Positions 1-5,705 are shown, numbered from the stretch's first letter. The stretch: 5,961 nucleotides of DNA from an uncultured Prevotella sp. (GCA_900544825.1 UQWP01000112.1:1-5961), one strand, 5' to 3'. Notes: generated by a model from the letters alone, not told the origin. Program-made: numbers and translations.

Positions 1-16
1 ACTGAGCTAAAGAGGC
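1..16 (-). tRNA. 5' end of a tRNA (partial, runs off the left edge)
   Basis: Read on the minus strand, the 16 bases are GCCTCTTTAGCTCAGT. They fit the start of a tRNA: seven acceptor bases, then U8, A9, the D-stem GCUC at 10-13, and A14 G15. The anticodon is outside the window, so the amino acid cannot be named. It begins only 4 nt after the end of the SRP RNA terminal helix, so the two RNAs are probably cut from one precursor. The call rests on few bases, though the match to the invariant positions is exact. Confidence 0.6.
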
Positions 17-20
17 GGGT

Positions 21-116
21 GGACAAGCGATTCATATCGCACCGCTACAACCAAGTACCCTTGCTATGTTCCCATCCTGGGGGATTCCGAGGGAGCTGGT
101 CGTATGAGACTTGTCC
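21..116 (-). ncRNA. ffs: Signal recognition particle RNA, small bacterial type (4.5S)
   Basis: This is the RNA scaffold of the bacterial signal recognition particle; it binds Ffh and directs ribosomes making membrane proteins to FtsY. The minus strand carries the hallmark helix-8 core CAGG-AUG-GGAA-CAU-AGCA (plus-strand positions 79 to 62). This is the same layout as the E. coli core: an asymmetric loop, three base pairs and a GGAA tetraloop. CCC and GGG flank the core. A UGUAGC element follows on the 3' side, as in E. coli. The ends are set by a 7-bp closing helix, GGACAAG (116-110) with CUUGUCC (27-21). UCAUA (107-103) with UAUGA (37-33) can form the next helix. The length of about 96 nt is slightly below the E. 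coli RNA. The exact mature ends are not known and could reach a few nt further on either side. Confidence 0.88.
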
Positions 117-157
117 GTCTCATATACTTGAAAGCGGTTATTGCTTTTAAGCGAGTG

Positions 158-189
158 CAAAAGTACTGCAAATTTCTGAACCTGCCAAA
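158..189 (-). promoter_or_regulatory. Bacteroidota-type promoter for the SRP RNA (and tRNA)
   Basis: On the minus strand a TTTG box (189-186) is followed after exactly 20 nt by TACTTTTG (165-158), matching the Bacteroidota housekeeping consensus of TTTG, 19-21 nt, TAnnTTTG. The start of transcription should fall near 150-154. That gives a leader of about 35 nt before the mature SRP RNA, and implies 5' processing. Both boxes are perfect, as expected for a highly expressed stable RNA. Confidence 0.75.
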
Positions 190-229
190 TTTTTCAATGG
201 AAAAGTTTGTTATGTTAACGTTTGTTTAG

Positions 230-259
230 AAAAAGGAGGCAGATAATTGCCCCCTTTTT
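230..259 (-). terminator. Rho-independent terminator of mutS2
   Basis: On the minus strand AAAAAGGGGGCA (259-248) pairs with TGCCTCCTTTTT (241-230) around the 6-nt loop ATTATC. This is a 12-bp stem with a single G-U wobble, whose 3' arm ends in a run of five T. On the plus strand the same position would be an A-C mismatch, so the hairpin is better formed in the minus-strand transcript. It lies about 190 nt after the mutS2 stop, with the 32-bp repeat array in between, and about 40 nt before the SRP RNA promoter. It therefore separates the two units. Confidence 0.72.
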
Positions 260-288
260 TCTATTACACCTTATTATATTTAGAGTAG

Positions 289-439
289 GATAACTCCTTT
301 TCAGGTTATGTTCAGAAGATGATAATTCCTTTTCAGGTTATGTTCAGAAGATGATAATTCCTTTTCAGGTTATGTTTAGAAGATGATAATTCCTTTTCAG
401 GTTATGGCTAAAAAACGATAATTCCTTTCCAGGTGCATT
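289..439. repeat. Tandem array, 32-bp period, about 4.6 copies
   Basis: The motif GATAAYTCC starts at 289, 321, 353, 385 and 417, exactly 32 bp apart each time. The 20-bp core ATAATTCCTTTTCAGGTTAT is identical in copies 2-4 (from 322, 354 and 386). It has one change in copy 1 (290). Copy 5 (418) is degraded and lacks the second half of the unit. The 12-bp connector is GTTCAGAAGATG in copies 1 and 2, has one change in copy 3, and has diverged in copy 4. Read on the minus strand as mutS2 3'-UTR RNA, each core can fold as AUAA-CCU-GAAA-AGG-(AA)-UUAU, a short hairpin with a GNRA tetraloop and a 2-nt bulge. There are no unique spacers, so it is not a CRISPR array. Its function is unknown; a minisatellite made by slippage is the simplest reading. 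Confidence 0.93.
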
Positions 440-448
440 TTTTTTCTT

Positions 449-3031
449 CTAAAAATCTACAACCGTGATGCCGGCACCACCGAACTGAACATGCTCATCG
501 GTATAATGTGTCACATTCGGAACGCTGCTCAGGTACTGACGGATGAGCTGTCGGAGGATTCCGTTGCCCTTGCCATGGAGAATTCTAACTCTTGGCATAC
601 CTACCAGGATGGCATCGTCAATGAAATACTGAACGGCATTCAGTGCCTCATCGCCACGCATACCTCGTACATCCAGATCCTGATGGAAATTGGTCTTGTG
701 GGCATCAATTGTCTTGCGGGTCTCCTTGCTGATACCATATGAAGCCAGGTTCTCCTTGCGCTCCTCAGTTTTATCTACGTTTTCAGCAGTGGCAGTGGCG
801 TGCTCCAGTCTGTTGAGGCGCATCTTGGTACGCATGCCGCCAAAAACAGCAGTGGCAGTATCGCCATTGATGCTCTCTACCTTTCCTATCGTAGTCAGAC
901 CCTTGATTCGTACGGTATCGCCCACCTGGATTTCCCGCTTGCTGTCGCTCTTTAACTTGCTCTGTGCATTTCGCAGAGCTGCAGCCGCCTTCTCCTGGTT
1001 CTCCTTCTTCTCAGCCTGGCGCTTGGCATGGCGCTCCTTGCGCTGCTGGATCTGGGCTATCTTGCGGGCAATCTTGTCGTCCGATTCCTTGGTGTCAATC
1101 TCCTGAACCTCCTGCTTGAAGGCATCGAGTTCCTGACGGATGCGACGGGTTTCCTCCTTTTCCGCCTGACTCTCTCGAATCTCTCGGATGGCATTCTCAA
1201 TCTTCTTGTTGCTCTCCTTCAGGAGTTCGGCAGCTTCCTCCTTTGCTTTCTTGAGGATTGCCTTTCTGCTGCGCTCGATATCCTCGATGTCGCTTTCATA
1301 TTTCGAGATGGTCTTCTCCATATCCTTCTCGCGCTGATGGATATTCTGGCGCTTGTTCTCCCAGTATCGCTTGTCGCGGACGATATCCTGCAGGTACTTG
1401 TCGCTCTGGATGTATTCGGAACCAACGATGTCGGATGCCTCCTTGATGACTTCTTCCGGCAATCCGATCTTTCTGGCGATTTCGATGGCGAAAGATGAAC
1501 CTGGGCGACCGATGGCGAGCTGGAAGAGTGCCTTCATCTCATGACGGTCGTAGAGCATGGCGCCGTTTACCACTCCCTCATGACTGTCGGCAAAATGCTT
1601 CAGATTCTGATAGTGGGTGGTGATGACGCCGTATGCCTGCTGCTTGCAGAACTTGTCGAGCACGGCTTCGGCGATGGCGCCGCCAATGCCCGGTTCGGTA
1701 CCTGTACCAAACTCATCAATCAGAATGATGGTGTCGCCATTGGCTGCCTTCATCATATTCTTCATGTTCAAGAGGTGAGAAGAGTAGGTACTCAGGTCGT
1801 TCTCCAGACTCTGTTCATCACCGATATCTATCATGATGTTGTGGAAAACACCCGTCTTGGAACGCTCGCTCACCGGGATGCTCAATCCGCATTGCAGCAT
1901 ATACTGAAGCAGACCTACTGTCTTCAGACACACAGACTTACCTCCGGCGTTAGGTCCCGAGATGATGAGGATGCGCTTATCCTGTGTCAAGGTGATGTCG
2001 AGTGGTACCACCTTCTCGTTTTTCTTCTGCAGGGATTGCTGGAGGAGTGGGTGGATGGCACGGATCCAATCCACGTGTGGATGGTCTTCTACCTCTGGCT
2101 CTATCGCCTTGAATACATCGGCAAGTTTCTGTTTAGCCTGAATCAGGTCGATGATGGCGAGGAAGCGGTAGCTGTCCAATATCTCCTTAGAGAATGGACG
2201 TACCTTGTTGGTGAAATCGGTAAGGATTCGGATGATCTCCTTTCGCTCTTCACCTTCCAATTCGCGCACACGGTTGTTGGCCTCCACCACTTCGGTTGGC
2301 TCGATGAAGACGGTCTTACCGGTGGCACTCTCGTCGTGAACGATACCTTTGATTCTGCGCTTGAGGGTAGGGATGACTGGGATGACCAGTCGGCCGTCGC
2401 GCAGGGTTGGGGTAACATCTTTCTCTACGATGCCTTCGCTCTGTGCCGAGCGCAGAATACTATATAAGGTACGCGAGATGCTTCCTTCAGTTTTAGCCAG
2501 TTCTCTGCGGATCTGGAGAAGTTCAGGGGTCGCATTGTCGCGAATCTTACCAAACTTGTCGAGAATCTGGTCGATGCGCTGAATCAACTGTGGGAAGGTC
2601 ATTACGTCTTGGGAAAGGCGATGGAGGGCAGGATAAGGATACTGCTTTTCTCTACGCCAGCCATCTTCCGGTTCGCCGTGACCATCATCTTCGTCGCTAT
2701 GATTCAGAATCTTTACCATCCCAGCGATGGTGGCAAGCGAACGTCTTAAATCGAACAGTTCATCCTCTTCTAAGTGGGTGTTTTCCACACGGATACGGAG
2801 GATGCTTTCTCTTACATCATAGAAATATTGAAGGGGGAAGTCTTCCACTTCCTCCATCAATCTACGGAACTCACGCACCTGCATGAGCCACTCGTTAACG
2901 AGTTCTGCGTCGCTGCTGAAAGACATCTTGTCCACCTGTTCCTTGCCAAGTGGAGAGAGACATCTTTCGCGCAACATTTTACGGATTTCATTGAATCCTA
3001 TCTTGTTTTCAAAATTATCTGGATAAATCAT
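449..3031 (-). CDS. mutS2: MutS2: MutS-family ATPase with C-terminal Smr domain
   Basis: MutS2 proteins are DNA- or ribosome-acting relatives of MutS that lack the mismatch-recognition domains. Family members suppress homologous recombination (Helicobacter) or split collided ribosomes (Bacillus); which applies here cannot be told from sequence. Numbered from the ATG at 3031 (860 aa), there is an N-terminal core/clamp region, Walker A GPNAGGKS at 359-366, Walker B with D439-E440 in IILIDEFGTG, and the switch histidine in TTHYQNLK near 473. A long charged coiled coil follows at about 543-693, then a small beta-rich KOW-like segment at about 701-738. The Smr domain carries LDVRG (786-790) and HGKGNG (819-824). 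All ATPase motifs are intact. The ATG was preferred over an in-frame TTG at 3067 because MIYPDNFENKIGF is the usual N-terminus in this group and because the promoter lies between the two codons. An acidic loop at about 112-128 looks like an insertion. B. subtilis MutS2 is about 785 aa, so this one is somewhat long. Confidence 0.95.
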   Translation of the reverse strand: MIYPDNFENKIGFNEIRKMLRERCLSPLGKEQVDKMSFSSDAELVNEWLMQVREFRRLMEEVEDFPLQYFYDVRESILRIRVENTHLEEDELFDLRRSLATIAGMVKILNHSDEDDGHGEPEDGWRREKQYPYPALHRLSQDVMTFPQLIQRIDQILDKFGKIRDNATPELLQIRRELAKTEGSISRTLYSILRSAQSEGIVEKDVTPTLRDGRLVIPVIPTLKRRIKGIVHDESATGKTVFIEPTEVVEANNRVRELEGEERKEIIRILTDFTNKVRPFSKEILDSYRFLAIIDLIQAKQKLADVFKAIEPEVEDHPHVDWIRAIHPLLQQSLQKKNEKVVPLDITLTQDKRILIISGPNAGGKSVCLKTVGLLQYMLQCGLSIPVSERSKTGVFHNIMIDIGDEQSLENDLSTYSSHLLNMKNMMKAANGDTIILIDEFGTGTEPGIGGAIAEAVLDKFCKQQAYGVITTHYQNLKHFADSHEGVVNGAMLYDRHEMKALFQLAIGRPGSSFAIEIARKIGLPEEVIKEASDIVGSEYIQSDKYLQDIVRDKRYWENKRQNIHQREKDMEKTISKYESDIEDIERSRKAILKKAKEEAAELLKESNKKIENAIREIRESQAEKEETRRIRQELDAFKQEVQEIDTKESDDKIARKIAQIQQRKERHAKRQAEKKENQEKAAAALRNAQSKLKSDSKREIQVGDTVRIKGLTTIGKVESINGDTATAVFGGMRTKMRLNRLEHATATAENVDKTEERKENLASYGISKETRKTIDAHKTNFHQDLDVRGMRGDEALNAVQYFIDDAILVGMPRVRILHGKGNGILRQLIRQYLSSVPNVTHYTDEHVQFGGAGITVVDF

Positions 3032-3036
3032 GGGTG

Positions 3037-3068
3037 CAAAAGTACAACTATTTTGGCTAACTACCAAA
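3037..3068 (-). promoter_or_regulatory. mutS2 promoter overlapping the end of the ThiE-like gene
   Basis: A TTTG box (3068-3065) lies in the last Val-Trp codons of the upstream gene. Exactly 20 nt later comes TACTTTTG (3044-3037). Boxes and spacing are the same as in the SRP RNA promoter. The -7 box ends 5 nt before the ATG at 3031, so transcription should start about at the start codon. mutS2 can therefore be expressed apart from the thiD operon, with a leader of only a few nt or none. Confidence 0.7.
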
Positions 3069-3759
3069 CATTTGAGCCATTAAGTGTGTTCCTGGCGGCT
3101 CGGGGTGTTAATCTTTGCTTGATATCTGCCAGGTATTCTTTCCAGTTATATTCGTGTCGTCGGTTCCATACGTCGCCCAGGAAGGCTACTCCGCCGAAGT
3201 TCCAGGCGCGCAGCTGGGGAATGAATGGAGGGATGACGCCGCCAAGGGCTATCACCTTTTCATTGATGATGCCGCTGTTGCCTGCATCTTCCAAATCTCT
3301 GTTGGAGAAGGAATGCTTGTAGCCTTTCTTCGAAATGCTGTCGAAGATCGGACTGAGGAATACATAGTCGAATTTTTGCTTTGATCCCTTTGTAAAATCG
3401 GGATTAGCGTTTTCTGCCGATGAAAATACGGGATTGGCGTTATCCACCGATTCGCTGACTTCCTTGAAACTGTGGCAGGAGCGGGAGAGGCTTCCTTGGA
3501 AGTTCTCGGGAATCTGGCTGTTTCTCCGGTTGAGGTGAATGCCATGGAGATGGTATTTCTCGCAGAGTTCGAAGTGGTCGTGAATCACGATCTGAGGATA
3601 CCATTTCGGCTCTATCTTCTGGAGCAGTTGCTCGCATTCTTCTGGTGTAGAATCGGGTTTGCGCAGATGGAGCAGGTCGATTCCTGCTTCAAAAAGCTGG
3701 TCGATGTACTTTGCTTCATGCGAAATAAAGGTTGGTGTTGTGATAATAATCCATTTCAT
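3061..3759 (-). CDS. ThiE/TenI-family protein (thiamine phosphate synthase-like)
   Basis: This 232-aa protein has the TIM-barrel pattern of the ThiE/TenI family. ThiE joins HMP-pyrophosphate to thiazole phosphate to give thiamine phosphate; TenI is a thiazole tautomerase. Visible landmarks are ITTPTF (6-11), LLHLRKP (29-35), IVIHDHF (57-63), GIHLN (73-77), SRSCHS (92-97), DYVFLSPIFDSISK (131-144), ALGGV (171-175) and FLGDVW (193-198). K144 and the serines before it fit the pyrophosphate-binding T-x-T-K of ThiE. However, the classic Q-x-R-x-K is H31-L-R33-K-P35 and the classic N-D is H60-D61. The same pattern is remembered from Bacteroidales relatives annotated as thiamine phosphate synthase, so it looks lineage-wide, and the exact activity is open. 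Residues 104-123 are a tandem 10-residue duplication. The gene follows the radical SAM gene by 50 nt, and its stop overlaps the mutS2 promoter. The start ATG at 3759 opens directly into the first barrel strand (MKWIIITTP). Confidence 0.8.
   Translation of the reverse strand: MKWIIITTPTFISHEAKYIDQLFEAGIDLLHLRKPDSTPEECEQLLQKIEPKWYPQIVIHDHFELCEKYHLHGIHLNRRNSQIPENFQGSLSRSCHSFKEVSESVDNANPVFSSAENANPDFTKGSKQKFDYVFLSPIFDSISKKGYKHSFSNRDLEDAGNSGIINEKVIALGGVIPPFIPQLRAWNFGGVAFLGDVWNRRHEYNWKEYLADIKQRLTPRAARNTLNGSNVW
3373..3450 (-). repeat. In-frame 30-bp duplication inside the ThiE-like gene
   Basis: Plus-strand blocks 3391-3420 and 3421-3450 match at 23 of 30 positions by eye. They encode SVDNANPVFS (residues 104-113) and SAENANPDFT (114-123). 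The interval given also includes the lysine-rich link up to residue 129. It sits between the SCHS motif and the strand DYVFLSP, where family members usually have a short turn. A 10-codon tandem duplication that has since drifted explains it. Confidence 0.75.
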
Positions 3760-3760
3760 T

Positions 3761-3825
3761 GCTTCTTGCTTTTAGATGTTTTCTTAGCTTCTTGCTTTTA
3801 GATATTTTCTTAGCTTCTTGCTTTT
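3761..3825. repeat. 26-bp tandem repeat across the radical SAM stop codon
   Basis: GCTTCTTGC (plus strand) starts at 3761, 3787 and 3813, exactly 26 bp apart. The two full copies differ at one base (GATGTTTT versus GATATTTT), and the third copy stops after 13 bp. On the minus strand the third copy holds the last codons of the radical SAM gene (Ala-Arg-Ser), and the second copy begins with its TAA stop. The other two copies fill the whole gap up to the start codon of the ThiE-like gene. The gap is thus built from copies of the gene's own end. Confidence 0.9.
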
Positions 3826-4745
3826 CCTCGGAAGCTGTTTCTTACGAGTGCCGATTCGCAGTTTTGACAGAGTGCTTCAGTGGCAGTATGGTGCTTGAAG
3901 CCTTCTATCATTGCCTGGGCACGAGGGGAAGAGAGGATTTCTTCGAGTGACTGATGGAGCAGGTTGCCCAGAATGACATCGCCGTTATGGTCGAGACAGC
4001 AAGGCACGAGACTTCCGTCGGCAAGAACGCCTATCTGCTTCAGCAATGCTTTGCAGAAGACTTCCCGATTTCCGTCGTTGCCTTCGTTCTTGTCTTTTCC
4101 CTCGCTTATTTCATCCTTGTTTCTGTTTTCATCTATGTTCTTGTTGTCATCCCCTTTCTTGATGTCGTTTTCGAAGTTAGGCCATTCGAATTTCCGGTCA
4201 AACTCCAGGTATAGGTGATCGCAAAGGCGGAATCCGTCTGGGCGTTCCTTCCATGGCTTGGGTACGTATTTCTCGATGAGGCGTATCACTTCCTCGTTTT
4301 CCTTGTCCCTTCCGCCTTGGTTCCAGAGTCGCAATACCATACAGGTGCCTTTGGCTGCGGCTTGGGTGGAGAAGGTCATCACCTCATCCATATAGCTGGA
4401 GAGCTCTCCCTTGGCATTGCTTTCGTGGGAATGCAGGGAGAGCTGGATTTTGTGGGGCAGGGTGTCGAGGAGTTCCATGGCACGATGTAGGAGGGTTCCA
4501 TTAGAGGTAAGCACCGTCTTGAATCCTTTCTCCCTAGCCGTAGTGATGAACTGCGGCAGGAGGGGATGGAGTAGGGGTTCGCCCATCAGATGGAAATAGA
4601 GGAAACAGACCTTTCCACGGATTTTGTCGGTGAGCAGGTTGAATTCCTCAGCACTCAACTGTCGCTTTTCCCGGGTGTGCTTGGGACAGAAGTGACAGTT
4701 GAGATTACAGGTGTTTGTGATTTCTATGTAACAACGATCAATCAT
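3810..4745 (-). CDS. Radical SAM protein with reduced SPASM domain, substrate unknown
   Basis: This is a 311-aa cytosolic protein. CNLNCHFC gives the three cysteines (C13, C17, C20) that hold the SAM-binding [4Fe-4S] cluster. GEPLLHP (55-61) and TSNGTLL (80-86) are further radical SAM core motifs. After the barrel, C231, G244 and C249 fit the SPASM pattern C-x(9-15)-G-x4-C, and C293-x2-C296 follows. The later cysteines of a full SPASM domain are absent, so a single auxiliary cluster is likely. Residues 194-228 are almost all Asp, Glu, Asn, Lys and Gly and contain degenerate six-residue repeats (DNKNID, ENRNKD); this is probably a disordered loop. SPASM proteins often modify peptides, but no precursor peptide is visible nearby. 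The gene lies 68 nt after thiD and 50 nt before the ThiE-like gene, so it is probably in one operon with them. The start ATG at 4745 places the cysteine motif at the usual distance from the N-terminus. I do not recognise a specific function. Confidence 0.85.
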   Translation of the reverse strand: MIDRCYIEITNTCNLNCHFCPKHTREKRQLSAEEFNLLTDKIRGKVCFLYFHLMGEPLLHPLLPQFITTAREKGFKTVLTSNGTLLHRAMELLDTLPHKIQLSLHSHESNAKGELSSYMDEVMTFSTQAAAKGTCMVLRLWNQGGRDKENEEVIRLIEKYVPKPWKERPDGFRLCDHLYLEFDRKFEWPNFENDIKKGDDNKNIDENRNKDEISEGKDKNEGNDGNREVFCKALLKQIGVLADGSLVPCCLDHNGDVILGNLLHQSLEEILSSPRAQAMIEGFKHHTATEALCQNCESALVRNSFRGKARS

Positions 4746-4813
4746 TCTTTGTTTTTTCTCTTCTCTGTTTTATCTGCTTTTTCGTGAGCGTCTTGTTGCT
4801 TCTCCGCTCTTTT

Positions 4814-5638
4814 TCAGCTTTTGGTAAATAATGATTTTGGTTCGTAGAAGTGGTTCACCGGACCGTGACCTTCTCCTATCTTGATGTCCTTACCTGCCAG
4901 GATGGCGCCTGAAAGATAGGTTTTAGCCATGGCGATGGCTGTGTTCATATCCATTTCTCTTGCCAGATAAGACGTGATAGCGGAAGATAGGGTGCAACCG
5001 GTACCGTGGGTATTGCGGGTGTTGACGCTGATGCCACGATAGCTGGTCTTCTGTTTTCCGTCCTCGAAGAGATAATCTACCTTCTCTGCTCCATCGAAAT
5101 GACCGCCCTTGATCAATACATATCTGCATCCCAGTTTACAGATTGCAGCTGCGGCTGCTTTGATGTCTTCTACATTCTCTATCTTTCTGTTGGCAAGAAT
5201 CTCTGCCTCAGGAATATTAGGGGTGAGCAGGGTGGCTAAAGGCAACAGTTCGGTGATGAATACATCGAGTGCATCCTCCTGCATCAGTCGGCAGCCACTG
5301 GTAGATACCATGACTGGGTCGATAACGAGATACTGGAAGCTTTCCTGGTACTTTTTGAGGGTTTCTGCGATGGCACGAATGGTTTCGCAGTCATTTACCA
5401 TACCTATCTTTATAGCATCAGGATGGATATCTTCCATGACGGCCTCTATCTGTCCTTTCACGATTTCCGGTTCCACATTCTGAATGCCATACACTCCCTT
5501 GGTGTTCTGTACGGTGATGGCTGTGATAGCGGAAGCGGCATATACGCCCAATGCCGACATCGTCTTGATGTCTGCCTGAATGCCAGCTCCTCCGCAACTG
5601 TCAGAGCCGGCTATTGTTAATGCTGTATAGTATCTCAT
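4814..5638 (-). CDS. thiD: Hydroxymethylpyrimidine / phosphomethylpyrimidine kinase
   Basis: ThiD phosphorylates HMP to HMP-P and then to HMP-PP, the pyrimidine half of thiamine, in the cytosol. The 274-aa length is close to E. coli ThiD (about 266). Motifs in order are TIAGSDSCGGAGIQAD (8-23), Q44 in ITVQN (the pyrimidine-stacking glutamine position), DPVMVSTSG (107-115), TPNIPEAE (139-146), KGGH (177-180) and NTHGTGCTLSSAI (209-221). The last holds the anion hole and the C215 position typical of the ribokinase-like family. No ThiE domain is fused to it; some species have ThiD-ThiE fusions, and here a ThiE-like gene stands two genes downstream instead. The start at 5638 gives the standard N-terminus (MRYYTALTIAGSD). 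A GGAG sequence lies just 2 nt before the ATG, rather close for a working ribosome site. It is the first gene of the presumed operon. Confidence 0.95.
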   Translation of the reverse strand: MRYYTALTIAGSDSCGGAGIQADIKTMSALGVYAASAITAITVQNTKGVYGIQNVEPEIVKGQIEAVMEDIHPDAIKIGMVNDCETIRAIAETLKKYQESFQYLVIDPVMVSTSGCRLMQEDALDVFITELLPLATLLTPNIPEAEILANRKIENVEDIKAAAAAICKLGCRYVLIKGGHFDGAEKVDYLFEDGKQKTSYRGISVNTRNTHGTGCTLSSAITSYLAREMDMNTAIAMAKTYLSGAILAGKDIKIGEGHGPVNHFYEPKSLFTKS

Positions 5639-5658
5639 ATCTCCTTTTTTTTATATAT

Positions 5659-5674
5659 TACTTTTGCAGAAGTA
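5659..5674. promoter_or_regulatory. 16-bp near-palindrome in the thiD leader
   Basis: TACTTTTGCAGAAGTA is symmetric about the centre of TGCA, with a single mismatched pair (5664/5669). It lies between the predicted thiD transcription start and the ATG, 21 bp before the gene, where an operator would fit. The plus-strand half also matches the TAnnTTTG -7 box, but there is no TTTG 20 nt ahead of it and no plus-strand gene follows. Its regulatory role is a guess. Confidence 0.3.
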
Positions 5675-5697
5675 TAGTCATTTCTATATCTATATTG

Positions 5698-5705
5698 CAA
5701 AAGTA
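5698..5705 (-). promoter_or_regulatory. Candidate -7 box of the thiD operon promoter
   Basis: The minus strand reads TACTTTTG at 5705-5698, identical to the -7 boxes of mutS2 and the SRP RNA. At the expected place 20 nt upstream (5729-5726) there is no TTTG, so the -33 element is weak or missing. Transcription would start near 5690-5694, giving a leader of about 55 nt. Between this box and the tRNA-Ser terminator (5706-5880) I see only AT-rich sequence without a gene. Confidence 0.5.

Noticed and set aside
27..40. Small hairpin GCGAT-TCAT-ATCGC as a separate element or terminator
   Set aside because: It lies inside the SRP RNA, where part of it can pair with the 5' strand, and it has no T-run.
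289..439. CRISPR array
   Set aside because: The repeats abut with a 12-bp connector that is itself repeated; there are no unique spacers and no cas genes.
491..2886. Many plus-strand open frames opposite mutS2, the longest 308 codons at 1541-2467
   Set aside because: They are antisense shadows of the strongly coding mutS2 frame; their translations show no domain, and the opposite strand carries all the conserved motifs.
4746..4813. Hairpin between thiD and the radical SAM gene (GAGCG with CGCTC) as a terminator
   Set aside because: Only 5 bp with a 14-nt loop and no T-run; too weak to end transcription, so the genes are treated as one operon.
5659..5666. Plus-strand promoter at TACTTTTG
   Set aside because: No -33 box 20 nt upstream and no plus-strand gene downstream; it is better read as half of the near-palindrome.
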